NCBI RefSeq assembly: GCF_022758295.1
Contig: NZ_JALDWJ010000011.1
Coordinates: 1 to 64,000 of the forward strand
Source: Lysobacter sp. CFH 32150
GTDB taxonomy: Bacteria > Pseudomonadota > Gammaproteobacteria > Xanthomonadales > Xanthomonadaceae
DNA length: 64,000 nt
Direction: 5' to 3'
Shown: positions 41,539-51,353 of the stretch, one piece after another
How positions within the stretch are numbered: position 1 is the stretch's first letter
Layout of the letters: each line of letters begins with the position of its first letter
Notes under the pieces: generated by a model
The model's input: only the letters and a program-made list of their open reading frames with translations
Database searches by the model: none
What the model was told of the DNA's origin: nothing
Translations under genes and position numbers: made by a program

Positions 41539-43704
41539 ATGCGCCAGCGTTTGCTTGCCCTGTCCCTGACCTTGTGTCCATGTCTGTTCATGGCCGCCAC
41601 CGCCCATGCCGACGAAGGCATGTGGATGCCGTCGCAATTGCCCGATATTGCGACGCAGCTGCGCGCAGCCGGATTCCAGGCGGATCCCGCGGGCCTGGCC
41701 GAACTCGCCAAGCCGCCGATGAACGCGGTGGTGAAAGTCGGCGGCGCTAGTGGTGCGTTCGTGTCGAAAGATGGCCTGGTGCTGACCAACCACCACGTCG
41801 CGTTCGGCGTGATCCAGTACAACAGCAAGCCTGAGCATGACCTGATCGCGAACGGTTACATCGCCGCCGATCGCGCGACCGAACTGCCGGCCAATCCCGA
41901 CTATCGTGTGCTGGTGACCACGGCATTCGACAAGGTCACCGACCGCGTCCTCGCCGACGCACGCGGCAAGCAGGGACGCGCGTACTACGACGCCGTCGAC
42001 GCCGCGACCAAGGCCGTCGTCGCCGAGTGCGAAAAAGAAGCGGGCTACCGCTGCAGCGTTGCCAACATGTATTACGGCACCGATTTCTACCTGATCAAGC
42101 AGCTGGAACTGCGCGACATCCGTCTCGTCTATGCACCGCCGGATGCGATCGGAAACTACGGCGACGAGATTGACAATTTCATGTGGCCACGCCACAGCGG
42201 CGACTTCACCCTGTTGCGTGCCTATGTCGGCAAAGACGGCAAGCCTGCGGACTACGCCGTCGACAACGTGCCGTACGCGCCACCGGCCCATTTGCAGATC
42301 GCGACCGAGCACGTCAAGGCGGGCGATTTCGCAATGCTGGCCGGTTACCCGGGCGTGACATTCCGTCATCGCATGGCCGCGGAGTTCGCCAACCAGATCG
42401 ATTGGCAGCTGCCGTCGCGCGTGGCCCTGTTCGACGGCATCATCAAGACCATCGAAAGCGCAACGGCCAACGATGCAGCCGCGAAGGTGCTCTACGCCTC
42501 GCAGGTACAGAGCCTCAAGAACGGCCTCAAGCGCGCTCAGGGCGAACTCGATGGCCTGCGCCGCAGCGATGCTGTGCGCGTGCGTGGCGAAGACGAGACG
42601 GCGATGATGGCGTGGCTGGCGAAGCAACCCGGTGCCGGCGCGATCCAGGCAGACATCAAGGCCACGCAGGTGCAACTCGACGCGGCGAAGGCGATGCGCG
42701 AACGCGATCAGTTGCTGGCCAATATCCGATCGCAGTCGCAATTGCTGCGCGCTGCACTGACCTTGCAACGACTCGCCCTGGAGCGCGGCAAACCCGACGC
42801 GCAGCGCGAGTCCGGCTACCAGCAGCGCGACGAGACGCTGATCACCGGGCAGCTCAAACAGGTGCAGCGCCGTTACGCAGCAGCGATCGAAACAGCATTG
42901 CTGCGCGACCTGCTGCGCCAATACCAGGCACTGCCAGCGGCGCAACACGTTGCGGAATTCGATGCGGTGTTCGGAACCACCCCCGAACAACTGAAGAACA
43001 AGCTCGATGCCCTGTACGCGGGCACCAAGCTCGGCGACGAGGCCGAGCGCCTGCGCGTGATGCAAGCCAGTGCGGACGAACTCGGCAAATCGAGCGATAC
43101 GCTGCTGCAAGCCGCCGCCACGCTGATGCCGGCGATCCTGCGCATCGAAGAAGAGAGCAAGGCGCGCGACGGCGAATTGCTGCGCCTGCGTCCGGCCTAC
43201 ATGCGCGCATTGATTGCCTACCGCAAGTCGCAAGGACGCGCCGTGTATCCCGATGCCAATTCCACCTTGCGGGTGAGCTACGGCAAGGTCAGTGCGATGA
43301 CGCCGCGCGACGGCATCGACTACCGGCCACTGACGACGGTTCAGGGGATTCTCGAGAAACACACCGGGCGGGCGCCGTTCGACGCACCCAAGCCGTTGCG
43401 CGACGCGATTGCGAAAGGCGATTTCGGCAGTACCGCCGATCCACAGTTGAAGACGCAAACCGTCGATCTCATGACCAACCTCGATACCACCGGCGGCAAT
43501 TCCGGCTCACCGGTACTGGATGCACGCGGCAAGCTGATCGGGTTGAACTTCGACAGCAACTGGGAAGCGGTGAGCGCCAGCTGGATGTTCGACCCGCGCT
43601 ACAAGCGCGCGATCCATGTCGACATGCGTTACCTGCGCTGGTTGCTGGCCAAGGTTTATCCGGCCCCGCACCTGCTCAAGGAACTGAACCTGCCGGCTGA
43701 GTGA
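41539..43704 (+). CDS. S46-family dipeptidyl-peptidase (DPP7/DPP11 type)
   Basis: A 721-residue exocytoplasmic serine peptidase with a signal peptide ending ATAHA. The chymotrypsin-like triad is visible: His85 in [10 protein letters not shown], Asp in [12 protein letters not shown], and Ser655 in [11 protein letters not shown] helical domain rich in charged residues lies between the two halves of the protease domain, as in other S46 enzymes. Position 673, which is Gly in DPP7 and Arg in Asp/Glu-specific DPP11, reads Ser here (GLNFDSNW). It releases dipeptides from peptide N-termini in the periplasm. Confidence 0.93.
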   Translation: MRQRLLALSLTLCPCLFMAATAHADEGMWMPSQLPDIATQLRAAGFQADPAGLAELAKPPMNAVVKVGGASGAFVSKDGLVLTNHHVAFGVIQYNSKPEHDLIANGYIAADRATELPANPDYRVLVTTAFDKVTDRVLADARGKQGRAYYDAVDAATKAVVAECEKEAGYRCSVANMYYGTDFYLIKQLELRDIRLVYAPPDAIGNYGDEIDNFMWPRHSGDFTLLRAYVGKDGKPADYAVDNVPYAPPAHLQIATEHVKAGDFAMLAGYPGVTFRHRMAAEFANQIDWQLPSRVALFDGIIKTIESATANDAAAKVLYASQVQSLKNGLKRAQGELDGLRRSDAVRVRGEDETAMMAWLAKQPGAGAIQADIKATQVQLDAAKAMRERDQLLANIRSQSQLLRAALTLQRLALERGKPDAQRESGYQQRDETLITGQLKQVQRRYAAAIETALLRDLLRQYQALPAAQHVAEFDAVFGTTPEQLKNKLDALYAGTKLGDEAERLRVMQASADELGKSSDTLLQAAATLMPAILRIEEESKARDGELLRLRPAYMRALIAYRKSQGRAVYPDANSTLRVSYGKVSAMTPRDGIDYRPLTTVQGILEKHTGRAPFDAPKPLRDAIAKGDFGSTADPQLKTQTVDLMTNLDTTGGNSGSPVLDARGKLIGLNFDSNWEAVSASWMFDPRYKRAIHVDMRYLRWLLAKVYPAPHLLKELNLPAE

Positions 43705-43721
43705 TCCGGCGAGTACGAGCA

Positions 43722-43756
43722 AAAACGCCAATCGGATTATCGATCGGCGTTTTGCT
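43722..43756. terminator. Bidirectional terminator after the S46 peptidase gene
   Basis: AAAACGCCAATCG pairs with CGATCGGCGTTTT around GATTAT with one mismatch; T-tracts flank both sides. It serves the peptidase gene (+) and the convergent DUF3224 gene (-). Confidence 0.75.
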
Positions 43757-43761
43757 TTGTG

Positions 43762-44166
43762 TTATCCGGCGTCATCGAGCGCGTAATCGAAGGTGTAGTA
43801 ATGCTTGCCTTCGGTGATGTCGATCTTCATCGAGCCACTCAGCCCCTTCAGCTCCCCGGTGCCGGAGTCCGGCACCACCGTAAGCGCCAGCGAAGGCGTT
43901 CCGCGATCCATGATGCCGTTGTGCTGCATGAAGAACGTGCCCGCACGGCCTCGCAATGCGCCGGAAAGCCGTTCTACAGCGACGTAACCGGCCGAACCCG
44001 GCACGTCCGTGCCGACGGCGAGCATGTGCACCACGCTGGTGGCGTCGAAATCGCCGTGGAAGCGTTTGTCGAAGCGGAAATGCCCGGCAACCGCGCCATC
44101 GCCCATGTCGCAGGGCGCTTCCGGGCTGCGTGTTACGTCGAATTCGCCCTTGACCTGCTGTTCCAT
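43762..44166 (-). CDS. DUF3224 domain protein
   Basis: A 134-residue protein starting MEQQVKGEFDVTRSPEAP after a strong GAGGAG Shine-Dalgarno. The repeated beta-strand pattern GHFRFDKRFHGDFDATSVVHML and AGTFFMQHNGIMDRGTPSLA fits the DUF3224 beta-barrel family, whose function is unknown. No signal peptide. It stands alone, divergent from serA. Confidence 0.78.
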   Translation of the reverse strand: MEQQVKGEFDVTRSPEAPCDMGDGAVAGHFRFDKRFHGDFDATSVVHMLAVGTDVPGSAGYVAVERLSGALRGRAGTFFMQHNGIMDRGTPSLALTVVPDSGTGELKGLSGSMKIDITEGKHYYTFDYALDDAG

Positions 44167-44401
44167 GTCGCACTCCTCGGAAGGTGCGCCATGGTGGCGC
44201 AGGCGATGCTGGTTGCCAATGCAACCGTTGCACGCCCGGCGAGGTCTGCTACGCTTCACCCGTCGCGGATTCCCATGCCAGCCGGCCCCGTCTCCCGACC
44301 CGAGTTAGTTAGCGCCGCCCCGTGCGGCCCCGCTTTAAGCGGACGTACCCGTAGTGCCGGCTTGCAGGCTTTCCGCGCTCCCACCACCCCTGGAGCTTGC
44401 G

Positions 44402-45964
44402 ATGAAAGTACTGGCCTGCGATGGCATCCATGAAGACGGTTTGGCCCTGTTCCGCGCTGCGGGCTGGGACGTCACCGTATCCGACCCGATCAAAGACCCC
44501 GCCACGCTCGCCGATGCGTTGGGCGATGTCGATGCCATCCTGGTGCGCTCGGCGACCCAGGTGCCGGCCGAGGCGCTGGCCAAAGCCAAGCACTTGCGCG
44601 TGATCGGTCGGGCGGGCGCCGGCGTCGATACGATCAATGTAGAAGCCGCCACCGAACGCGGCATCGCGGTGATGAACGCACCCGACGGCAACACGCTGGC
44701 CGCGGCCGAACACGCGATTTCGCTGCTGTTCGCCCTCGCGCGCCATATCCCACGCGCCGATGCCGGCATGAAGAAAGGCGAGTGGCCGAAAGCGGGCCTC
44801 ACCGGCTTCGAACTCGAGGGCAAGAAGCTCGGCGTGATCGGACTTGGCCGCATCGGTGGCACCGTCGCCCGCAAGGCGCAGGGCATCGGCATGGAAGTCG
44901 CCGCCTACGATCCGTTCCTGCCCGCCGCTGCAGCTGGCAAGGGCAGCGTGCCGCTGAAAACGCTCGACGAATTGCTGGCGTGGGCCGACATCGTCACCTT
45001 GCACATCCCGCGCACCAAGGAAACGACGAACCTGCTGTCGGAAGAACGCATGCGTGCGATGAAGCCGGGCGCGTACCTGATCAACGCCGCGCGCGGTGGC
45101 CTGGTCGATGAAGCCGCGTTGATTCGCCTGCTCGACGAAGGCCACCTCGCCGGCGGCGCGCTCGACACGTTCGTCACCGAACCGCTGCAAGCCGACTCGC
45201 CGCTGCGCGCACATCCGAAATTGATCCTCACGCCGCATCTGGGCGCATCCACCAGCGAAGCGCAGCAGGCGGTCAGCACCATCCTGGCGCGACAGATCAT
45301 CGATTTCGTCGCCACCGGTGCGGTTGCCGGCTGCGTCAACCTGCCGCCGCTCACGGCCGAAGCTGCGCGCGAAGTCGGGCCATGGATGCCGCTGATGTCG
45401 TCGCTCGGCCGCCTCGCCGCGCGCCTGGTGCCGGCTCCGACGCGCCTGACCATCACCTATGCGGGCCGCACCGAAGCGTTGGATACGCGGCCGCTGACTC
45501 GATTGCTGGTCGCAGCGTTGTTGGGCGCGCATTCGGGCCGTGTCACGCCGGTGAATGCCCTGCAGGAAGCCGCCGCGCGCGGCCTCACGGTGGCCGAAAC
45601 CGTTGGCGGCGATGGCGACGGCTTCGATCGCCTGCTGCGGATCCGTGTCGAAGGCGAGGACCGCACGCGCGAAATCGAAGCCACCTTGCACCGCGGCCCG
45701 CGCGTGGTGCGACTGGACGGCGTCGAAATCGAATTCGATCCGCAGGCCAACGTGCTGCTGCTGCGCAACGAGGACCGCCCCGGCATGATCGGCACCGTCG
45801 GTTCGCAACTGGGTGCGGCCGGCATCAACATCGTCAACTTCGCCCTCGGCGCGGCGGGCGATGGCCAGGCGCGTGCGGCGATCACGGTCGATCAACCGCT
45901 GAGCGAAGCGCAACTCGACATCCTGCGCGCCACGCCCGGCGTGCTCTCGCTGCAGCAGGTCTGA
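44402..45964 (+). CDS. serA: D-3-Phosphoglycerate dehydrogenase, long form
   Basis: A 520-residue SerA that oxidises 3-phosphoglycerate, the first step of serine synthesis. The substrate and NAD domains (LGVIGLGRIGGTVARKAQGI; catalytic Arg/Glu/His regions AARGGLVDEAAL and LTPHLGASTSEAQ) are followed by an intervening domain and a C-terminal ACT domain (LLRNEDRPGMIGTVGSQLGA). The long form resembles the mycobacterial and plant type rather than the 410-aa E. coli enzyme. The next gene starts 2 bp after its stop. Confidence 0.95.
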   Translation: MKVLACDGIHEDGLALFRAAGWDVTVSDPIKDPATLADALGDVDAILVRSATQVPAEALAKAKHLRVIGRAGAGVDTINVEAATERGIAVMNAPDGNTLAAAEHAISLLFALARHIPRADAGMKKGEWPKAGLTGFELEGKKLGVIGLGRIGGTVARKAQGIGMEVAAYDPFLPAAAAGKGSVPLKTLDELLAWADIVTLHIPRTKETTNLLSEERMRAMKPGAYLINAARGGLVDEAALIRLLDEGHLAGGALDTFVTEPLQADSPLRAHPKLILTPHLGASTSEAQQAVSTILARQIIDFVATGAVAGCVNLPPLTAEAAREVGPWMPLMSSLGRLAARLVPAPTRLTITYAGRTEALDTRPLTRLLVAALLGAHSGRVTPVNALQEAAARGLTVAETVGGDGDGFDRLLRIRVEGEDRTREIEATLHRGPRVVRLDGVEIEFDPQANVLLLRNEDRPGMIGTVGSQLGAAGINIVNFALGAAGDGQARAAITVDQPLSEAQLDILRATPGVLSLQQV

Positions 45965-45966
45965 CC

Positions 45967-46611
45967 ATGCGCATCCTGCTCGCTCGCCACGGCGAAACCC
46001 CATGGAACGCCGAGGGCCGCTACCAAGGCCAGGAAGACATCGCGCTGTCGCCGGTCGGCGAAGCGCAGGCGCGCGCCCTCGGCGAACGCCTGCGCGACGT
46101 ACGCATCGACCGCGCCGTCGCCTCGCCGCTGGTGCGGTCCTTCCGCACGGCCCAGCTCGCGCTCGGTGCGGAGCGCGAGGGCATGCTCAGTGCCGACGAT
46201 GGGCTGATGGAAATCGCCCACGGCACCTGGGAAGGCCTGCTCGCCAGCGAAATCCGCGAACGCGACCCCGACCGTCTGCACGCGTGGCGCCATACCCCGC
46301 ACGAAGTGCTCATGCCCGAAGGCGAATCGCTGGAGCACGTGTTCGCGCGCGCCTGGCCCGCGCTTGCGCGCGCGTGTACGGGCCTAGGTGCCGACGACAC
46401 GCTGCTGGTCGTCGCTCATGACGCCGTCAATCGCGTCCTGCTCTGCCGCATCCTCGGCATCCCGCTCGCGCGGCTGTGGAGCTTCCGCCAAGCGCCGACG
46501 ACGTTGAACCTGCTCGAAGGCCCGGACGTCGAGACCCTGGAAGTGGTGCGGCTCAACGATTGCACGCACCATACGGCATTGTTCGGAGAAGCCGTCCACC
46601 GCGCGCTGTAA
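45967..46611 (+). CDS. Histidine-phosphatase family protein, possible phosphoserine phosphatase
   Basis: A 214-residue member of the phosphoglycerate-mutase-like superfamily. MRILLARHGETPWNAEGRYQ carries the phospho-accepting His8; the second His lies in VVAHDAVNRVLLC and an acidic residue in MEIAHGTWEG. The gene starts 2 bp after serA, so it is translated with it. Some members of this family are metal-independent phosphoserine phosphatases (as in Hydrogenobacter). The pairing with serA makes that role likely here, but family resemblance alone also allows alpha-ribazole phosphatase or a general phosphatase. Confidence 0.85.
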   Translation: MRILLARHGETPWNAEGRYQGQEDIALSPVGEAQARALGERLRDVRIDRAVASPLVRSFRTAQLALGAEREGMLSADDGLMEIAHGTWEGLLASEIRERDPDRLHAWRHTPHEVLMPEGESLEHVFARAWPALARACTGLGADDTLLVVAHDAVNRVLLCRILGIPLARLWSFRQAPTTLNLLEGPDVETLEVVRLNDCTHHTALFGEAVHRAL

Positions 46612-46640
46612 TGCGTGTTGTTGGTGTTGTCGTTGTTGTT

Positions 46641-46682
46641 GTGGGAGCGACGTAAGTCGCGATGCTTGCCCGTCGCTCCCAC
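46641..46682. repeat. Degenerate GTGG-type REP element
   Basis: GTGGGAGCGAC-GTAA-GTCGCGAT on the left and CGTCGCTCCCAC on the right form a shortened version of the variant-1 REP, with GTGG instead of GTAG at the ends and a truncated right arm. It is preceded by a TTG-rich simple repeat (46617-46642). It lies between the phosphatase gene and folC. Confidence 0.6.
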
Positions 46683-46728
46683 AGTGCCTACCGCGGATAA
46701 TGGCGAATCCGCTTATTGCATCGACACC

Positions 46729-47991
46729 ATGCCCCGCACGCTTCCCGAGTGGCTCGCCCACATCGAGCAACAACATCCCAAGTCGATCGACATGGGCCTG
46801 GAGCGCGTCCGCGAAGTCGCCGCGCGCATGGGCCTGAAACGTCCGGCGAAGAAAGTCATCACCGTCGCCGGCACCAACGGCAAGGGGTCGACGGTCGCCT
46901 TCATCGAGGCGATCGCGCGCGCTGCGGGGTGGAAAGTCGGCGCCTACACCTCGCCGCATCTGCTCGACTACAACGAGCGGGTGCGGATCCAGGGGCACGA
47001 CGCCGCAGATGATGAGCTCGTCGCTGGTTTCGAAGTCGTGGAAGCCGTGCGCAGTGATGTACCACTGACATATTTCGAATACGGCACCCTCTGCGCGCTG
47101 TGGCTGTTCCAGCGCAGCAAGCTCGACCTTGCCGTACTCGAAGTCGGCCTCGGTGGCCGCCTCGATGCGACGAACCTGATCGATCCCGATGTCGCGGTGA
47201 TCACGACGGTCGACCTCGATCACCAGGATTGGCTCGGTGGCGACCGTGAGCTGATCGGTTTCGAGAAAGCCGGCATTGCCCGCGCATGGAAGCCGTTGAT
47301 CCTGGGCGACGACGACCCGCCATCAAGCGTGCTCGGCCACGCCTATGCGATCGGTGCGTCCGCGATCCGGGCGAACTGCGATTTCTTCTTCGACGGGATC
47401 GACGCCGGGCATTGGCGCTGGCGCGAAGTGGGTTACGCGATCGATCTGCCGCTGCCCCAGTTGGTCGCGCCGGTGCAGCTGCGCAACGCGTCGATCGCGA
47501 TCGCGGCCTTGCGCGCGCTCGGCAAGCCACTGCCCCGTGCGGCGATTGTGCAGGGTGTCGCCGCCGCGCATGTGCCCGGGCGGTTGCAGCATTTCGAGCG
47601 CGATGGGGTCGAGATCGTGGTCGATGTCGGCCACAACCCGCAGGCGGCACGGCAACTGGCGGCCTGGTTGCAGGCGTCGCCGGCGACGGGACACACGCAT
47701 GCGGTGTTCGCCGCGTTGGGCGACAAGGACGTGACCGGCGTGGTGGGGGCGCTCGCCGGACACGTCGATCACTGGCATCTCGCCGGCCTGGTCGAAAGCG
47801 GCCCGCGCGGGCTCGATGTCGACGCGTTTGCGCAGCGCCTCGTAGGTACGGCCGCCAGTACGGGTGCCCGTCATGGGGACATGGCGCAAGCGCTCGCCGC
47901 CGCGCGCACTGGCGCGCAGGCGGGCGATCGCATCCTCGTGTTCGGCTCGTTCCACACCGCGGCAGCGGCTCTGAAGGTATTGGGTTCATAA
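46729..47991 (+). CDS. folC: Folylpolyglutamate / dihydrofolate synthase
   Basis: A 420-residue Mur-ligase-family enzyme that adds glutamate to dihydropteroate and folates. The P-loop AGTNGKGSTVAFIEA (residues 47-61), SPHLLDYNERVRI, and LEVGLGGRLDATNLID are diagnostic; VDVGHNPQAARQLA lies in the C-terminal domain. I chose the ATG at 46729, since the upstream in-frame stretch runs through the REP element. It is followed by dedD. Confidence 0.95.
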   Translation: MPRTLPEWLAHIEQQHPKSIDMGLERVREVAARMGLKRPAKKVITVAGTNGKGSTVAFIEAIARAAGWKVGAYTSPHLLDYNERVRIQGHDAADDELVAGFEVVEAVRSDVPLTYFEYGTLCALWLFQRSKLDLAVLEVGLGGRLDATNLIDPDVAVITTVDLDHQDWLGGDRELIGFEKAGIARAWKPLILGDDDPPSSVLGHAYAIGASAIRANCDFFFDGIDAGHWRWREVGYAIDLPLPQLVAPVQLRNASIAIAALRALGKPLPRAAIVQGVAAAHVPGRLQHFERDGVEIVVDVGHNPQAARQLAAWLQASPATGHTHAVFAALGDKDVTGVVGALAGHVDHWHLAGLVESGPRGLDVDAFAQRLVGTAASTGARHGDMAQALAAARTGAQAGDRILVFGSFHTAAAALKVLGS

Positions 47992-48010
47992 GCGGCAGTG
48001 GGGCGGCGGG

Positions 48011-48016
48011 TATAAT
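48011..48016 (+). promoter_or_regulatory. Putative dedD promoter -10 (consensus TATAAT)
   Basis: A perfect TATAAT lies 36 bp upstream of dedD, just after the folC stop. The region 17 bp further upstream (ATAAGC) is a poor -35. It would give dedD-purF a promoter independent of folC. Confidence 0.45.
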
Positions 48017-48051
48017 TCACGCGGCACTGTCGCCGGTCGCCCCGAGCCCCG

Positions 48052-49020
48052 ATGGAAACTCCCCTGAAACAGCGATTGATCGGCGCGGCCGTGCTGGTCG
48101 CGCTGGCGGTGATCTTCCTGCCGATGCTGATCCAGGGTCCGGCGCCGGAAAGCGGCGTGTCCGACGTCCCGCTGACGCCCCCAGACGCCCCGGCCGGGCA
48201 GTACGAAACCCGCGACCTGCCGCTGGTCGCCCCCGGCGTCGCACCGGATAGCGGCGTAGTCGGCATGGATGCGAGTGCACCGGCGCCAGAGGGCGACAAT
48301 CCCGATGCCGCGGACCTCGCTACGCCGGTCGCACCGCTGGACAACGCCGAGACCACCGCCTCCCCGATTGTCGAGGAACCAACCCGCAGCGACACCATGT
48401 TCCCGGCGCCTACCGCCGGCGGCAATTTCGCGGTGAATTTCGGCGCGTTCTCCACCGCGGTCGCCGCGGACAAACTCATCGCTTCGCTGCGGGCTTCGCA
48501 ATTGCCCGGCTATCGCGAAGCGGCAACCGTCAACGGCAAGACCGTTCAACGCGTGCGCATCGGCCCCTATGCGACCCGTGCCGAAGCCGAAGCCGCGCGC
48601 CTGCGCGCCGTGCACGTACGCGACGACGTGGGTGCCAAGGTCGTGGCGCTTGATGCCGAGGTCGAGACTGCGGCGGCGAAACCCGCTGCGGTCGCAACGA
48701 CGACGACCAAGCCTGCCGAAACCGCCAAGCCGGCCGCGCCTGCCGCCGCCAAACCGGCCGCTCCCAAACCGGTGGCCGCCAGCAACGTCGGCTTCGCGCT
48801 GCAGCTTGCCGCCTTCAGCAAGGCCGCCGACGCCACCGCGCTGCGCGACAAATTGCGCGCTGCCGGCTTCAGCGCTTTCACCGAGTCGGTCAGCACCGAC
48901 AAGGGCACGTTGACGCGCGTGCGCGTCGGACCGGTCTTGAACCGCGCCGACGCGGACCAATTGAAGGCGCAGGTCAAATCCAAACTCGGGATGGACGGCA
49001 TCGTCCGTCCGCATCCGTAA
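48052..49020 (+). CDS. dedD: DedD-like SPOR-domain protein with two SPOR domains
   Basis: A 322-residue inner-membrane protein: a short cytoplasmic start (METPLKQR), one TM helix ([19 protein letters not shown]), an acidic Pro/Ala linker, and two SPOR-type domains, [20 protein letters not shown] and [21 protein letters not shown]. coli DedD has a single SPOR domain that binds denuded glycan at the division septum. An Ala/Lys-rich spacer separates the two domains. It lies between folC and purF. Confidence 0.85.
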   Translation: METPLKQRLIGAAVLVALAVIFLPMLIQGPAPESGVSDVPLTPPDAPAGQYETRDLPLVAPGVAPDSGVVGMDASAPAPEGDNPDAADLATPVAPLDNAETTASPIVEEPTRSDTMFPAPTAGGNFAVNFGAFSTAVAADKLIASLRASQLPGYREAATVNGKTVQRVRIGPYATRAEAEAARLRAVHVRDDVGAKVVALDAEVETAAAKPAAVATTTTKPAETAKPAAPAAAKPAAPKPVAASNVGFALQLAAFSKAADATALRDKLRAAGFSAFTESVSTDKGTLTRVRVGPVLNRADADQLKAQVKSKLGMDGIVRPHP

Positions 49021-49066
49021 CAAGCACCACGCTCACTCGCAGTCGTATCAACAGGAACTCAGCATC

Positions 49067-50539
49067 ATGTGCGGCATCGTAGGGATCGTCGGAACCACAG
49101 AAGTCGCAGCCGCGTTGTACGACGGCCTGGCCATGCTGCAGCACCGCGGCCAGGACGCGGCCGGCATCGCCACCGCCGACGGCTCGCATCTGCGCGTGCA
49201 CAAAGGCAACGGCCTGGTGCGCGACGTGTTCGACGCCAAGGCGATGCGCCTGCTCGAAGGCCGCGTCGGCATCGCCCACTGCCGCTATCCGACCGCGGGC
49301 AGCGAAGGTTCCGACGAAGCGCAGCCGTTCTACGTCAACTCGCCCTATGGCATCGCGCTGGCGCACAACGGCAACCTGATCAACACCGACGCGCTGCGCC
49401 GCGAGGTATTCGAGCAGGACCGTCGCAACGTCAACACCGAATCCGATTCGGAAGTGCTACTCAACGTGTTCGCGCACGAGCTCGACACCCAGCATGCACT
49501 GACCCCGGAATCCGCATTCCGCGCCGTCGAAGGCGTCAACCGCCGCGCGAAAGGCGGCTACGCGGTGGTGGCGACGGTGCTCGGCCTCGGCCTGGTCGCG
49601 TTCCGCGATCCGCACGGCATCCGCCCGCTGGTGCTCGGCAAACGCAGCACCCCCAGTGGCGATGAGTACGCAGTGGCATCGGAATCGGTGGCGCTCGACG
49701 TACTCGGCTTCGAGCGCGTGCGTGACGTCGCGCCGGGCGAGGCGATCGTGGTCACCGCGCGCGGCGAATTGTTCGCCCGCATCTGCGCCGAGCCGCAGCA
49801 GCACGCGCCGTGCATTTTCGAATACGTGTACTTCGCCCGTCCCGACTCGATGATCGAGGACATCTCGGTGCACAAGGCGCGCATGCGCATGGGCGTCACC
49901 CTGGGCGAGAAGATCCAGCGCGAACGCCCCGACCACGGCATCGACGTGGTGATCCCGATTCCCGACACCTCGCGCGATTCCGCGCTGGAAATCGCCAACG
50001 TGCTCGGCGTGAAATACCGCGAGGGTTTCATCAAGAACCGCTACATCGGCCGCACCTTCATCATGCCGGGGCAGGGCGAGCGGGTGAAATCGGTCAAGCG
50101 CAAGCTCAATCCGATCCCGCTGGAGTTCCGCGACCGCGTCGTGCTGCTGGTCGACGACTCGATCGTGCGCGGCACCACGTCGAAGCAGATCGTGCAGATG
50201 GCGCGCGAGGCCGGCGCCAAGAAGGTCTACCTCGCTTCCGCCGCGCCGCCAGTGCGTTACCCCAACATCTACGGCATCGACATGCCGTCGAGCGACGAAC
50301 TGGTCGCCCACGGCCGCACCGAGAAGGAAATCGAGGAGTTGCTGGGCTGCGACTGGCTGATCTACCAGGACCTCGCCGATCTCGAAACCGCCGTCGCCGG
50401 ACCGAAATTCCCGGGCCGCAAGTTCGACAGCTCCTGCTTCAACGGCGAATACGTCACCGGCATCGAGGCGGGCTATTTCGAGCGCATCCAGCAGTTGCGT
50501 TCGGACGAGGCGAAGAAGAAGCGGCGCGTGGCGTCGTAA
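49067..50539 (+). CDS. purF: Amidophosphoribosyltransferase
   Basis: A 490-residue enzyme of the first committed purine step. Cys2 ([13 protein letters not shown]) is the glutaminase nucleophile after Met removal; the phosphoribosyltransferase site is [20 protein letters not shown]. Length fits E. coli PurF (505). It follows dedD directly, without the cvpA gene that lies between them in E. coli. Confidence 0.97.
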   Translation: MCGIVGIVGTTEVAAALYDGLAMLQHRGQDAAGIATADGSHLRVHKGNGLVRDVFDAKAMRLLEGRVGIAHCRYPTAGSEGSDEAQPFYVNSPYGIALAHNGNLINTDALRREVFEQDRRNVNTESDSEVLLNVFAHELDTQHALTPESAFRAVEGVNRRAKGGYAVVATVLGLGLVAFRDPHGIRPLVLGKRSTPSGDEYAVASESVALDVLGFERVRDVAPGEAIVVTARGELFARICAEPQQHAPCIFEYVYFARPDSMIEDISVHKARMRMGVTLGEKIQRERPDHGIDVVIPIPDTSRDSALEIANVLGVKYREGFIKNRYIGRTFIMPGQGERVKSVKRKLNPIPLEFRDRVVLLVDDSIVRGTTSKQIVQMAREAGAKKVYLASAAPPVRYPNIYGIDMPSSDELVAHGRTEKEIEELLGCDWLIYQDLADLETAVAGPKFPGRKFDSSCFNGEYVTGIEAGYFERIQQLRSDEAKKKRRVAS

Positions 50540-50544
50540 TCGCG

Positions 50545-51339
50545 ATGACGGCGTTGTTCGATGCGGCGCGCGATTGCCTCAACGCCGCGACGCCGGAAGA
50601 CAAAGTCGCACGGACCTTCGTCGCAGCTGAAGCCTTCGCCCGCGGCGAACTGAGCATCCCCGACGACGCGCCGCCGCCCGAGCCGATCGGAATGCCCGGC
50701 CGGCCGCCGACGCCAAGACTGGTCCATCCGCGTGAGTTGCCAAAACGTGGCTTCGGCACGTACGCAGGCCGCGCGGGGTTCATCCACGCCATCGCCCATA
50801 TCGAATTCAACGCCATCGACCTGGCCTGGGACGCCGTCTACCGCTTCCGCGGCCTGCCGCGCGAGTACTACGCCGATTGGGTGGGCGTGGCGAACGACGA
50901 GGCGCGGCATTTCGTGATGCTGCGCGAGCGCCTGCGCGAATTCGGCCACGATTACGGCGATTTTGACGCCCACAACGGGTTGTGGGAGATGGCCGAGAAG
51001 ACCGCGCTCGACGGCCTCGCACGCATGGCGCTGGTGCCGCGCGTGCTCGAAGCGCGCGGGCTCGATGTCACGCCGGGGATGATCGTCAAACTGCGTGCGC
51101 TCGGCGACGATGCCACCGCCGATATCCTGGAGGTCATCCTGCGCGAGGAAGTGGCGCATGTCGCCGCTGGTTCGAACTGGTTCCGCTGGTATTGCGAGCG
51201 CGACGGCATCGAACCGAAAGCGCGTTTCCGCGAATTGCTGGGCGAAGTGCGTGCCAGCGTGCACGGGCCGTTCAACCTGGAGGCGCGTAGTGCGGCAGGC
51301 TTCGACGCGGACGAGTTGGCAGCGCTGCAACAGCCCTAA
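50545..51339 (+). CDS. DUF455 ferritin-like protein
   Basis: A 264-residue protein of the DUF455 family. Three conserved ExxH-type helices, HIEFNAIDLAWD, NDEARHFVMLRERL and LREEVAHVAAGSNW, make a ferritin-like di-iron four-helix bundle. Function is unknown; a link to hydroxylation is only inferred from the fold. It starts 5 bp after the purF stop, so it is in the same transcript. A REP element follows. Confidence 0.82.
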   Translation: MTALFDAARDCLNAATPEDKVARTFVAAEAFARGELSIPDDAPPPEPIGMPGRPPTPRLVHPRELPKRGFGTYAGRAGFIHAIAHIEFNAIDLAWDAVYRFRGLPREYYADWVGVANDEARHFVMLRERLREFGHDYGDFDAHNGLWEMAEKTALDGLARMALVPRVLEARGLDVTPGMIVKLRALGDDATADILEVILREEVAHVAAGSNWFRWYCERDGIEPKARFRELLGEVRASVHGPFNLEARSAAGFDADELAALQQP

Positions 51340-51353
51340 GCGCAGCCTTTTTC

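Noticed and set aside
41407-43458. Long minus-strand open frame extending tdh upstream, opposite the S46 peptidase gene
   Set aside because: tdh has a clear start at 41406 with a Shine-Dalgarno. The upstream part lies antisense to the catalytic regions of the peptidase and has no domain.
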